64,000 nt of DNA from Gallibacter sp963634825 (GTDB lineage Bacteria > Bacillota > Clostridia > Peptostreptococcales > Anaerovoracaceae), in contig CAVHCP010000001.1 of the NCBI GenBank assembly GCA_963634825.1, positions 62,001-126,000 on the forward strand. The letters run 5' to 3'. Each line of letters begins with the position of its first letter. Within the stretch, counting starts at the first letter, position 1. The position numbers and the translations under genes were made by a program. The notes beneath the pieces are model-generated. The model worked only from the letters and a program-made list of their open reading frames with translations. It had not been told where the DNA came from and ran no database searches. This document shows positions 35,355-43,990 of this stretch, piece after piece.

Positions 35355-36548
35355 ATGAAAGACAAAAAGAACGGGAAATACTTCACTGCCGTCAGCCTCG
35401 GTACAGCCGCTGTGTGGTTTTCGACACACTGTGGTGCAGGCTTCGCATCAGGTACGCAGGAGCTTCAGTACTTTGCAAATCATGGCTGGTTCGGCGTATT
35501 TATGCCTATCATCGCAATGAGTATCGTTGCATTTACATTTTATATAGGTATAGAGAGTGCCAGAGAAACAGGCCTTTGGAATTACGACGGTTGGGCTGAG
35601 CAAGCAACTGCACCTATCGGCAAGTTTTGTAAAGTTATGATGGACGTTGGTATCATCATAACAACTATTTCCGCAACAGCAGCATCCCTTGCAATGGGTG
35701 GTACTCTTGCTAACCAATATTTTGGAATAAATACAGTGCTCGGTTCACTGATAATGCTTGCCATTGTAACAGTCATTTGTATATTCGGTGCATCTCTTGT
35801 AAGAAAGAATGCTCTTGTAATGACTATCGGCATACTCGTTATAATCGTTATCGTTCTTATACTTGGTCTTATGAAGTTCTGGCCAAATATCGTAGAACTC
35901 TTTAAAGAAGGATATGTAAATCCTGAAGCTTCAAAATGGAGCTTGACAGGTTCTGCAAGTGGTACAACTCAGGGCTCGTTTGGAAATGCACTCCTCTGGA
36001 CTTTGACATATGCAGGCTTCCAGATTACTGCAATCGGCGGTATTGCTTCTTCATTCCAGGGTGCAACTTCTAAGAAAGAAGCAAAGGGCGCAATGTTCAC
36101 AGGCTGGATTATCAACATCATAATGCTAAGCGGTATCTGCTTGTTGATATTCTCAGGAATGCCTGAAATCTACACAGATCCTGAAGCTCAGAAGCTTCCA
36201 ACTGTATGGATTGTAAATCATCTTGATTCTTCAATACTTGCAGTAGCTTACCCAATACTGTTGTTCTTGGCACTTATAACTACTGCTGTAGGCTTTACTT
36301 TCGGAATGGTAGAAAGATTTAATCCTTATGTATTAAAGAAGATGAAGAGTAGCGTACTTCGAAATGCAATCATCGCTGTTATATGCCTCGGTTTCTCATA
36401 TGGCGTATCGACATTCGGTCTAATGTGGGTTGTACAGGTTGCATACAAGTACCTTGGTATCTACAACTGGATATTCGTAATACTCCCTCTATGGATCTTC
36501 GGTCTAAGGAATATGAAGAAAAGAAGTCAGGCAGAAAAGCTAGGCTAA
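35355..36548 (+). CDS. YkvI-like integral membrane transporter
   Basis: 397 residues with about ten membrane helices; N-terminal FSTHCGAGFASGTQELQYF and the unwound-helix-like glycine motifs place it in the YkvI family of the LeuT-fold/APC superfamily. Substrate unknown. The start is the second ATG (35355): GAGAGG is 8 bases from it but only 2 from the first ATG at 35349. Codon use leans to preferred codons, suggesting good expression. Probably controlled by the divergent LysR protein. Confidence 0.8.
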   Translation: MKDKKNGKYFTAVSLGTAAVWFSTHCGAGFASGTQELQYFANHGWFGVFMPIIAMSIVAFTFYIGIESARETGLWNYDGWAEQATAPIGKFCKVMMDVGIIITTISATAASLAMGGTLANQYFGINTVLGSLIMLAIVTVICIFGASLVRKNALVMTIGILVIIVIVLILGLMKFWPNIVELFKEGYVNPEASKWSLTGSASGTTQGSFGNALLWTLTYAGFQITAIGGIASSFQGATSKKEAKGAMFTGWIINIIMLSGICLLIFSGMPEIYTDPEAQKLPTVWIVNHLDSSILAVAYPILLFLALITTAVGFTFGMVERFNPYVLKKMKSSVLRNAIIAVICLGFSYGVSTFGLMWVVQVAYKYLGIYNWIFVILPLWIFGLRNMKKRSQAEKLG

Positions 36549-36592
36549 TCACTTCGATAGATTATAGGATTATAAAAAATAGATTAAATTAT

Positions 36593-36626
36593 AAAAAACA
36601 GGTGTTATCAAAGCACCTGTTTTTTT
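36593..36626. terminator. Bidirectional terminator after the YkvI-like gene
   Basis: AACAGGTG and CACCTGTT pair around a 9-base loop, with A- and T-runs on both sides, ending both this gene and the convergent DUF1292 gene. Confidence 0.85.
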
Positions 36627-36681
36627 ACTTCATATCAGAGTTATATTAAAAAATTTACTAGCAAAAATACTAATCCGTAAA

Positions 36682-36927
36682 TTATTCTGCCATTATCTTA
36701 TCGAATTCGGCAACAGCTATTTCAAATTCCTTATCATCCTCAATGTCAAGAAGTTTAAAGTCATCATCAAGTTCTTGATATTCATAAATCCAAACATCAT
36801 CTGAGCCGTCTTCCGGAATAAGTGCCACATATTCCTTTTCGCCGGCCTCAAATGTGCCCATAATTTCGCACTCTACTTCCTCGCCACCGTCAAATTCTAA
36901 GGTTATTATATCCTTTTCTTCTGTCAT
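36682..36927 (-). CDS. DUF1292 domain protein
   Basis: 81 very acidic residues with the DUF1292 pattern (ITLEFDGGEEVECEIMGTF, KEYVALIPED, DDVWIYEYQE). Function unknown; in Firmicutes such genes usually lie near ruvX/yrzB-type housekeeping loci. I start at 36927 because GGAGG is 8 bases upstream; the longer frame adds 15 residues without an SD. Confidence 0.85.
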   Translation of the reverse strand: MTEEKDIITLEFDGGEEVECEIMGTFEAGEKEYVALIPEDGSDDVWIYEYQELDDDFKLLDIEDDKEFEIAVAEFDKIMAE

Positions 36928-37031
36928 TTTTAATTCCTCCATTATTTTTAAACTTAAATCAATGTGAAGCACAATATCGCTTTTATGTGCATTTCCCTTG
37001 TATTTACAAATTTTCTACGCTTTTGATTGTA

Positions 37032-38963
37032 TCATTTACTTTCCGTTTGAGCAAGAAAGAAATTTACTATATTTTCGGCATTTTTCTTTGTTATTTTAGG
37101 TACCTGCAAAAGCTCTTCCTCACTTGCATTTTTTATCTTCTCAATGTCCTTGAAGTAGCGCAATAAATTCATTCTTTTGACCTTGCCTATCCCCTCTATA
37201 TCATCAAGTATCGAATGCGTCATATCCTTATCTCTGAGCCTCTTATGATAATCAATCGCAAATCGATGCACTTCCTCCTGTATGCTACCTATATATTTGA
37301 ATAACAGATCGTTTTCCTTTAGCTCCTCCTCTGCAAAGGCTATAGTGCCATCCGTCCCTCTTACGGGATATACAAGGGCTCTTGTCCTATGGAAGTCATC
37401 CTTTGCCATACCTACAACCGCAAGCGATATATCAAGCTCTCTTAGGACTTCCAAGACTGCATGCACATGTCCTTTGCCTCCGTCTATAAGCATAAGGTCG
37501 GCAAGTGGCAAAAAGCCCCTATCGCCGGCAAGCGCATTTTTTACCCTCCTATATATGACCTCCTGCATAGAAGCNNNNNNNNNNNNNNNNNNNNNNNNNN
37601 NNNNNNNNNNNNNNNNNNNNNNNNNNNNNNNNNNNNNNNNNNNNNNNNNNNNNNNNNNNNNNNNNNNNNNNNNNNNNNNNNNNNNNNNNNNNNNNNNNNN
37701 NNNNNNNNNNNNNNNNNNNNNNNNNNNNNNNNNNNNNNNNNNNNNNNNNNNNNNNNNNNNNNNNNNNNNNNNNNNNNNNNNNNNNNNNNNNNNNNNNNNN
37801 NNNNNNNNNNNNNNNNNNNNNNNNNNNNNNNNNNNNNNNNNNNNNNNNNNNNNNNNNNNNNNNNNNNNNNNNNNNNNNNNNNNNNNNNNNNNNNNNNNNN
37901 NNNNNNNNNNNNNNNNNNNNNNNNNNNNNNNNNNNNNNNNNNNNNNNNNNNNNNNNNNNNNNNNNNNNNNNNNNNNNNNNNNNNNNNNNNNNNNNNNNNN
38001 NNNNNNNNNNNNNNNNNNNNNNNNNNNNNNNNNNNNNNNNNNNNNNNNNNNNNNNNNNNNNNNNNNNNNNNNNNNNNNNNNNNNNNNNNNNNNNNNNNNN
38101 NNNNNNNNNNNNNNNNNNNNNNNNNNNNNNNNNNNNNNNNNNNNNNNNNNNNNNNNNNNNNNNNNNNNNNNNNNNNNNNNNNNATTGCCATTTTGCGCAT
38201 ATAGGATCAAATCCATATCTTTAGTATGAGCAAGAGTTACTCTCTGTTTTTCGGCTATGGCTTTGGCTGCCGATATATAGTCGCGATATCTTGCCGCATT
38301 TTCGTAATCAAGGCGCTCAGAAGCTTCCTCCATTTCGGATTTAATGTAGGAAAGTAAATCCTTTTGCTTGCCTTTTAAGAACCTCAAAACCTCACCTATC
38401 CTCTTCATGTATGCATCATGGTCTGCTTTACCTGTGCAAATCCCGTCACACTGCTTGATATGATAATTTAGGCATGGTCTAAAGCCCTTTTTAAAGACTT
38501 TAGCTGAGCACTTCTTAATTTTATAAATGCTATTTAAAAGATCTATCATATTATTTACGGCAGATACATCGCTATATGGGCCAAAATATGTACCTCCGTC
38601 CTTTTTTGGCAGACGCGTTTTTATGATACGCGGCCATTTTTCATTTGTAATACATATATATGGATATGTCTTGTCGTCGCGCAGCAAAACATTGTACTTA
38701 GGTTTATATTTTTTTATGAGATTATTTTCGAGCACAAGTGCCTCAAGCTCATTATCGCAGATTATATATTCAAACTCCTCGATATTTGATACCATAGCAC
38801 GGACCTTTGCATCCATATTTTTTTGGCTCTGAAAATACTGTCTCACTCTGTTTTTAAGCGACACAGCCTTGCCTACATATATCACATTGCCAAGCTTATC
38901 CTTATGCAGATAAACTCCCGGCTTATTCGGGAGTTTTTTTAGATTTTCCTTGATATCAAACAT
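37032..38963 (-). CDS. uvrC: Excinuclease ABC subunit C (interrupted by assembly gap)
   Basis: 643 codons counted across 609 Ns (203 codons, frame kept). Visible parts: GIY-YIG nuclease at the N-terminus (LPNKPGVYLHKDKLGNVIYVGKA), Cys-containing and UvrB-binding region (ASERLDYENAARYRD), the RNase H-like domain after the gap (DLMLIDGGKGHVHA, FAIDYHKRLR) and the C-terminal helix-hairpin-helix (IEGIGKVKRMNLL). It makes both incisions in nucleotide excision repair. SD GGAG 7 bases upstream; last gene of the serC operon. The missing central segment cannot be judged. Confidence 0.94.
   Translation of the reverse strand: MFDIKENLKKLPNKPGVYLHKDKLGNVIYVGKAVSLKNRVRQYFQSQKNMDAKVRAMVSNIEEFEYIICDNELEALVLENNLIKKYKPKYNVLLRDDKTYPYICITNEKWPRIIKTRLPKKDGGTYFGPYSDVSAVNNMIDLLNSIYKIKKCSAKVFKKGFRPCLNYHIKQCDGICTGKADHDAYMKRIGEVLRFLKGKQKDLLSYIKSEMEEASERLDYENAARYRDYISAAKAIAEKQRVTLAHTKDMDLILYAQNGNXXXXXXXXXXXXXXXXXXXXXXXXXXXXXXXXXXXXXXXXXXXXXXXXXXXXXXXXXXXXXXXXXXXXXXXXXXXXXXXXXXXXXXXXXXXXXXXXXXXXXXXXXXXXXXXXXXXXXXXXXXXXXXXXXXXXXXXXXXXXXXXXXXXXXXXXXXXXXXXXXXXXXXXXXXXXXXXXXXXXXXXXXXXXXXXXXXXXXXXXXXXASMQEVIYRRVKNALAGDRGFLPLADLMLIDGGKGHVHAVLEVLRELDISLAVVGMAKDDFHRTRALVYPVRGTDGTIAFAEEELKENDLLFKYIGSIQEEVHRFAIDYHKRLRDKDMTHSILDDIEGIGKVKRMNLLRYFKDIEKIKNASEEELLQVPKITKKNAENIVNFFLAQTESK
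37575..38183. other. Assembly gap (609 N)
   Basis: Unknown bases inside uvrC. The length is divisible by three and the uvrC frame is the same on both sides, so the gap size is probably close to real. Confidence 0.98.
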
Positions 38964-38975
38964 TTTTATTCTCCG

Positions 38976-40199
38976 CTAATACGGCCAATTTCTTCTGCGC
39001 TTCTCCAGTCTCTCCTGTTCGACGCGCTCAAGCTCCTGTTGCCTCTTTGCTTCTCTTAGAGCTTCTATGCGTTTTTGTTTTTTTCTCTTTTTTATCTTTA
39101 TTATTATAATAAGGCTTATGAGTAGCAAAAGTATTGCACATATTCCAAAAAACATATAGTCCGAAAGACCTATCCTGCTCCACGGTCCGCCCTGCTTTAT
39201 TTCACTTTTTGTAACAAGATCTACTTGGGCTGTTACCGTGCCCGCCTCTATCGCCTTTATTTGACCTATAATCGTATTTTTCTTTACCGGTGCCTTGAGG
39301 TCTTCTACTGTTGTGATTTCTGTCTTTACAAGCGAATCCTCGCCTTCCTTTGGCAATGTCACACAAAGGTCATCCTTAGCATATCCTTTGACATATATCC
39401 TGTGACCGCCCTTTATCTTTACATGTCCTGCGCTCTCGCCCTTTGCTACAACAATATATGTTCTGTAATTTTTTATTCCATACTTCAAAAGGTTATCGCT
39501 GTCAGATTGATTAGTTTTTGACGATGCTCCTCCTATGCTGATACTTATAAGCATAGTGTCATCTTTTTGCGCAAGTGCGATAGTATATATATCCGACTTG
39601 TCATTTCCTTTGCCAACAGTCGCATACTTCGCATTTGTCTTATCATCTTCCTTTTTTTCAAAGGTGATAGTAGCTTTTAGATCCTTATTGTCAAAAAATG
39701 CGTCTGCTATAATCGACATATCTGTAGCTGTTATTTTGCTTTTTTTGTCACCAGTGCCGCCTGCTGTCGTAAAATTTGTATCCTTACACCCAAGCTCCTT
39801 CGCTTTTTCGTTCATTTTTTTGCAAAAATCAGTTAGACTGCCGGATATTTCCTTTGCAAAAGCGTCCGCCTGTGCATTGTCGCTTTCCTTAAGCATCTTT
39901 TTTATATTGTCTATATCACCGTCCGTAAGATCTCTTTCGTCCGCTACTACAAGCGCTGTCATAAGTTTGTTTAAGTCTCTCGGGTTAAAGGTAGCTTCAT
40001 CGCCCTTGCTATATACTACGGCTCCGGTCTTGATATCACAAACAAATGCTTTACTGCTGTCTATGATAGGCTTTTGCGCTGATGTTGTCCCCGCATATGA
40101 CGGCAAAAATATTTGCAACAAAAATAGCACAGTCACAATCAATAGTGGCAAAATAAACTTTGCGTGTTTTTCTATTTTCTCATAATGTGCTATTTGCAT
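38976..40199 (-). CDS. Inactive peptidase S11 (D-Ala-D-Ala carboxypeptidase) homologue
   Basis: 407 residues. Signal/anchor helix (16-36), then a PBP5-like body: AFVCDIKTGAVVYSKGDEATFNPRDLNKLMTALVV aligns with the SxxK region, but the catalytic Ser position is Asp75 (RDLNK), Lys78 kept; the SxN motif survives as SDN (106-108); the KTG triad is replaced by KGN in ATVGKGNDKSD. A C-terminal membrane helix (about 345-367) is followed by a basic Arg/Glu-rich tail. I infer it cannot act as a carboxypeptidase or bind beta-lactam covalently and may be a structural or regulatory relative. SD AGGA upstream; 12 bases before uvrC. Confidence 0.7.
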   Translation of the reverse strand: MQIAHYEKIEKHAKFILPLLIVTVLFLLQIFLPSYAGTTSAQKPIIDSSKAFVCDIKTGAVVYSKGDEATFNPRDLNKLMTALVVADERDLTDGDIDNIKKMLKESDNAQADAFAKEISGSLTDFCKKMNEKAKELGCKDTNFTTAGGTGDKKSKITATDMSIIADAFFDNKDLKATITFEKKEDDKTNAKYATVGKGNDKSDIYTIALAQKDDTMLISISIGGASSKTNQSDSDNLLKYGIKNYRTYIVVAKGESAGHVKIKGGHRIYVKGYAKDDLCVTLPKEGEDSLVKTEITTVEDLKAPVKKNTIIGQIKAIEAGTVTAQVDLVTKSEIKQGGPWSRIGLSDYMFFGICAILLLLISLIIIIKIKKRKKQKRIEALREAKRQQELERVEQERLEKRRRNWPY

Positions 40200-40218
40200 T
40201 TTGTTTTCCTATTATTAT

Positions 40219-41436
40219 CTATTTTTCGCCAAAGAAGTAATCTGCCATCTCATATCCGTTAGCAAAAAACTTTCCTGATTTTTCACCGGCACTTTCTGTA
40301 AATGTCCTGCTTGTATCCTTTTGTTTTTCGTCATAGCTCTTATAGATGACATAAGGTACAGGCACCGAGTTGTGTGTTCTTAGGCATATCGGTGTCCTGT
40401 GATCCGGCACAATAAGCACCTTAAAATCCTCGCCTGTAGTCCTCAAATAATCTATTGTTGGCTTTAGTACAAGTTTATCGATCTTTTCGAGCGACTCAAC
40501 CTTGCCCGGCACATCTCCCTGATGTCCGCACTCGTCAGGTCCTTCAAGGTGCATATAAACGAAGTCCTTTCCTTGCTCAAATGCATCGACCGCAGCCTTT
40601 TGCTTTCCCTCATAATTTGTATGAAGTGTGCCTGTCGCACCCTCAACATCTACGCTTGTCAGACCTGCGCATATACCGATGCCCTTGATTAGGTCAACTG
40701 CACTTACAACTGTACCGTCTATGCCATACTTATCTTTAAATAGCGAAAGCGCCGGCTTTTTGCCCTGTCCCCATATCCAAGCCGAATTAGCCGGATTTAG
40801 ACCTTTTTCGATACGCTTTTTATTAACAGGATGATCCTTTAATATTTCATAGCTTTTTTTCATCATAGCTATGAGTCTGTCGGCGTCAGGTCCCTTTGGC
40901 AGATTGTCTCCTACCCTCTGAGTCAATGCGTCATGTGGCGGAGTTGTCTCATAGTCAGTCCTGCCATTTTTCATAATCATGCAATGTCTGTAGCTTACAC
41001 CTGTGTAAAGAGCAATATCATCATCTGTTAATTCCTTAGCAAGCGCCTTTATAAGCTCATCTGCTTCCTCTGTCGAGATATCACCTGAGCTGTGGTCTGC
41101 TATCGTCAAATCCTCATATGCACCCTCGCCGGTAAGCGTGATGATATTTACCCTAAATGCAACATCCGTATCACTCATATTTATACCGATGCTTGCCGCC
41201 TCAAGCGGAGATCTGCCTGTCAGATATACTGCAGGATCATATCCCATAACAGAAAGATTTGCGGCATCGCTTCCCGGAGGTATACCATCCGGCACATTTT
41301 GTACCATGCCTATCTCGCCGAGACTTGCAAGCTCATCCGCGCAAGGCATATTTGCTGCCTCAAGCGGTGTCCTATCTCTTAATTCTTCTATTTTTTCATC
41401 TCCTGCTCCGTCCGGAACGAGCACAAAATATTTCAT
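40219..41436 (-). CDS. ApgM-type phosphoglycerate mutase-like protein (or homoserine kinase-like)
   Basis: 405 residues of the alkaline-phosphatase superfamily, archaeal-type cofactor-independent phosphoglycerate mutase branch: VLVPDGAGDEKI (metal Asp), PPGSDAANLSVMGYDP (nucleophile Ser), HLEGPDECGHQGD and VPDHRTPI (metal ligands) are all intact. In some bacteria this branch has been proposed as an alternative homoserine kinase. Here it is translationally coupled to serC (1-base overlap) and close to serA, so a role feeding or finishing serine synthesis fits. Exact substrate unproven. Confidence 0.82.
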   Translation of the reverse strand: MKYFVLVPDGAGDEKIEELRDRTPLEAANMPCADELASLGEIGMVQNVPDGIPPGSDAANLSVMGYDPAVYLTGRSPLEAASIGINMSDTDVAFRVNIITLTGEGAYEDLTIADHSSGDISTEEADELIKALAKELTDDDIALYTGVSYRHCMIMKNGRTDYETTPPHDALTQRVGDNLPKGPDADRLIAMMKKSYEILKDHPVNKKRIEKGLNPANSAWIWGQGKKPALSLFKDKYGIDGTVVSAVDLIKGIGICAGLTSVDVEGATGTLHTNYEGKQKAAVDAFEQGKDFVYMHLEGPDECGHQGDVPGKVESLEKIDKLVLKPTIDYLRTTGEDFKVLIVPDHRTPICLRTHNSVPVPYVIYKSYDEKQKDTSRTFTESAGEKSGKFFANGYEMADYFFGEK

Positions 41437-42524
41437 TATATATTCTCCTCTTCAAATTTTTTCATAAAGTCAATCAACGCATCCACGCCTTCCATTGGCA
41501 TTGCGTTATATATCGAAGCTCTCATACCGCCGACAGTTCTATGTCCGCCAAGATTATGTAAACCTTTTTCTTTTGCCTGTGATATAAACTTCTTGTCGAG
41601 CTCTTCGTTTCCTGTTACAAATACTACATTCATAAGGGATCTGTCTTCCTCATTTACAGGGCACGAATAAAGCTTACTTTCGTCTATTGTCTTATAAAGT
41701 TTTTGCGCTTTTTGCACATCTCTCTCGTGCAATTTTTTGATACCGCCCTCGTTTTTAATCTTCTTAAAAACTTCTCCTGCCACATATATTGCAAAGCATG
41801 GCGGTGTATTGTACATAGAGCCGTTATCCGCGTGAGTGGCATAATCAAGATAAATCGGAGTATTTGCCGGAGCCTTGCCAAGCAAATCCTTTCTTGCTAT
41901 GACAATGGTCATACCTGCAGGACCGATATTTTTTTGCGCACCCGCATATATGAGTCCAAATTTTGTGACATCTATCTCCTCCGAAAGAATACAGCTTGAC
42001 ATATCCGCAACGAGCGTCACATCTCCAAAATCAGGCACCTCTGCATAATGTGTGCCATATATAGTATTGTTATATGTAATATGCACATAATCCGCATCCT
42101 GCCTTATCTCGTCCTTTGTAGGCTTTGGAATATATGTATAATTATCTTCCTTTGAAGTTACTACAACTCTCGCATCACCAAATTTTGAAGCTTCCTTTGC
42201 AGCCTTTGCCGCCCATGAGCCACCTACAACATAATCAGCTTTTTTGCTGCCTGTCATAAGATTTATAGGCACCATTGAAAATTGCAATGTGCCACCACCT
42301 TGCAAAAACAAAACCGCATAATCATCCGGTATGTTTAAAAGCTCTCTCAAATTGTTTTCTGCGTCTGTAATTATCTTTTTAAACTCAGGGGATCTGTGCG
42401 ACATCTCCATAACCGATTGTCCACAACCCTCGTAATTCAATAAATTATCTGCTACATCTTGCAAAACATCTGCCGGCAACATCGATGGACCGGCCGAAAA
42501 ATTATATGCTCTCTGACCTTTCAC
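41436..42524 (-). CDS. serC: Phosphoserine aminotransferase
   Basis: 362 residues, PLP enzyme converting 3-phosphohydroxypyruvate to phosphoserine. Starts RAYNFSAGPSMLP; PLP Lys in YAGAQKNIGPAG (about residue 193); RASIYNAMP near the end. Start is GTG at 42524, with GGAGG 7 bases upstream. First gene of serC-apgM-like-S11-like-uvrC, divergent from serA. Confidence 0.96.
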   Translation of the reverse strand: MKGQRAYNFSAGPSMLPADVLQDVADNLLNYEGCGQSVMEMSHRSPEFKKIITDAENNLRELLNIPDDYAVLFLQGGGTLQFSMVPINLMTGSKKADYVVGGSWAAKAAKEASKFGDARVVVTSKEDNYTYIPKPTKDEIRQDADYVHITYNNTIYGTHYAEVPDFGDVTLVADMSSCILSEEIDVTKFGLIYAGAQKNIGPAGMTIVIARKDLLGKAPANTPIYLDYATHADNGSMYNTPPCFAIYVAGEVFKKIKNEGGIKKLHERDVQKAQKLYKTIDESKLYSCPVNEEDRSLMNVVFVTGNEELDKKFISQAKEKGLHNLGGHRTVGGMRASIYNAMPMEGVDALIDFMKKFEEENI

Positions 42525-42561
42525 AAATACACCTCCATATCTCTTTTGACCTTTACCTTGT

Positions 42562-42600
42562 ATTGTATCACTTTACTTGCTTATGGTAAAGTGATACACT
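42562..42600. promoter_or_regulatory. Mirror-symmetric divergent promoters for serC and serA
   Basis: A perfect 13-bp inverted repeat, TGTATCACTTTAC (42564-42576) and its complement (42586-42598), with a 9-base centre. Plus strand: TTTACT (42572-42577), 17 bases, TACACT (42595-42600). Minus strand: TTTACC (42585-42590), 17 bases, TACAAT (42562-42567). Each arm thus holds the -35 of one promoter and the -10 of the other, so the two polymerases exclude each other. It could also be an operator. Confidence 0.75.
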
Positions 42601-42637
42601 TATTAAATAGTATTTAAACATGAAAGGAGCATTTTAT

Positions 42638-43804
42638 ATGTATCAAATAGCAACTTTAAATAAAATTTCACCTGTCGGACTTGCAAAATTCGATGACCAA
42701 TATAGATTGAGTGACGATATTGATAGCGCAAACGGCATCGTCGTAAGAAGCCAAGATATGAAAAGTTTGTCATTTAGCGAAAATTTACTTGCTATAGCTC
42801 GTGCCGGTGCCGGCGTAAACAACATTCCTCTAAATGAATGTGCCGAAAAGGGTATTGTGGTTTTCAATACGCCCGGAGCTAATGCTAATGCCGTTAAGGA
42901 ACTTGTTATTGCAGGTATGCTCGTTGCCGCACGAAATATCGCACCTGCCATCAAATGGGCATCTTCTCTTACAGAAAATATCTCCGCTGCGGTAGAAAAA
43001 GGCAAAAGCCAATTTGCCGGTAGCGAGATAAAAGGCAAAGTACTTGGAGTTGTAGGTCTTGGTGCAATCGGCGTACTTGTTGCAAATGCCGCTCAAGACC
43101 TTGGAATGAAAGTCATCGGATATGATCCTTTTATATCACTTAAATCGGCTCATAATCTTTCGAACAGCATTCCTGTAACTAATGATTTATCAAAGCTACT
43201 TGCAAAAAGCGACTACATAACTTTACATGTGCCTGCAACAGATAAGACAGCCGGCATGTTTGACAAGAGATGCTTTATGCAAATGAAAGAAAATGCCGTG
43301 CTATTGAATTATTCGAGGGATAAGCTCGTTGATGAGGGCGCGCTTGTAAATGCACTCGACGAAAATTTGTTAAAATATTATGTAACCGACTTTCCTACCG
43401 AAAAATTGATCGGAAAGGAAAATGTGATCATTATGCCACATCTTGGTGCTTCAACAAAGGAAGCAGAAGACAATTGTGCCATTATGGCAGTTGAGGAGCT
43501 TCGCGAATATATCGAAAACGGCAATATAGTAAATTCGGTAAATTATCCAGCTTGCTCTCTCGGAGATCTTGATAGCGAGGCTTTTGCCCGAATTTGTATT
43601 TTAAATAAAAATATCCCTTCTATGCTAAGCGAAATAACCTCTGCAATGTCTAAGCTTGAAATAAATATCAGGAATATGACAAATAAATCTAAGGGTGATT
43701 TTGCAGTAACACTCCTTGATATAGACTCGAAAATCACCGAGGAAGAGCTAAAAGCATTGCTAAATATCAGCGGTATCATAAAAATCAGAGTTTTAAAAGC
43801 CTAA
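42638..43804 (+). CDS. serA: D-3-phosphoglycerate dehydrogenase
   Basis: 388 residues. Commits 3-phosphoglycerate to serine synthesis. NAD-binding GVVGLGAIGVLVANAAQ, the substrate-side GAGVNNIPL and HLGASTKEAEDN (catalytic His) and a C-terminal ACT-like domain (about 315-388) are visible. In the position of the usual Asn/Gly-Arg loop it has NYSRDKLVDEGAL. Start at 42638: GGAG 8 bases upstream; an ATG six codons earlier lacks an SD. Confidence 0.92.
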   Translation: MYQIATLNKISPVGLAKFDDQYRLSDDIDSANGIVVRSQDMKSLSFSENLLAIARAGAGVNNIPLNECAEKGIVVFNTPGANANAVKELVIAGMLVAARNIAPAIKWASSLTENISAAVEKGKSQFAGSEIKGKVLGVVGLGAIGVLVANAAQDLGMKVIGYDPFISLKSAHNLSNSIPVTNDLSKLLAKSDYITLHVPATDKTAGMFDKRCFMQMKENAVLLNYSRDKLVDEGALVNALDENLLKYYVTDFPTEKLIGKENVIIMPHLGASTKEAEDNCAIMAVEELREYIENGNIVNSVNYPACSLGDLDSEAFARICILNKNIPSMLSEITSAMSKLEINIRNMTNKSKGDFAVTLLDIDSKITEEELKALLNISGIIKIRVLKA

Positions 43805-43817
43805 GTATTAAATATTA

Positions 43818-43855
43818 AAAGCTCCGAAGAGTATAAACTTTTCGGAGCTTTTTTT
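43818..43855 (+). terminator. Terminator after serA
   Basis: GCTCCGAA and TTCGGAGC pair around a 12-base loop and are followed by seven Ts. Confidence 0.9.
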
Positions 43856-43913
43856 CGAGCTTTTCGGACTTATAGAAAAAAATGTGCGTGTGAGGCAAGA
43901 GAGTGTATCTCCC

Positions 43914-43977
43914 TTGCAATTTCGCAGGCACAGTTACAATTGCCAGCGAAACGAGCTTGGCGAGCGGACAAGTGTTA
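43914..43977 (+). repeat. Copy A of a dispersed intergenic repeat
   Basis: 64 bases that align with 52345-52409 at about 55 of 65 positions by eye with a single 1-base indel; 43946-43967 is identical over 22 bases to 52378-52399. Lies between the serA terminator and the yihY stop. The 1-base indel and many G/C-rich short inversions argue for a non-coding element. No terminal inverted repeats are seen around this copy. Confidence 0.75.
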
Positions 43978-43990
43978 TTTCCTAAGAATA

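Noticed and set aside
37541..38204. Several long frames across the N runs
   Set aside because: They are made of undefined codons; only uvrC and the carboxypeptidase gene are supported by flanking sequence.
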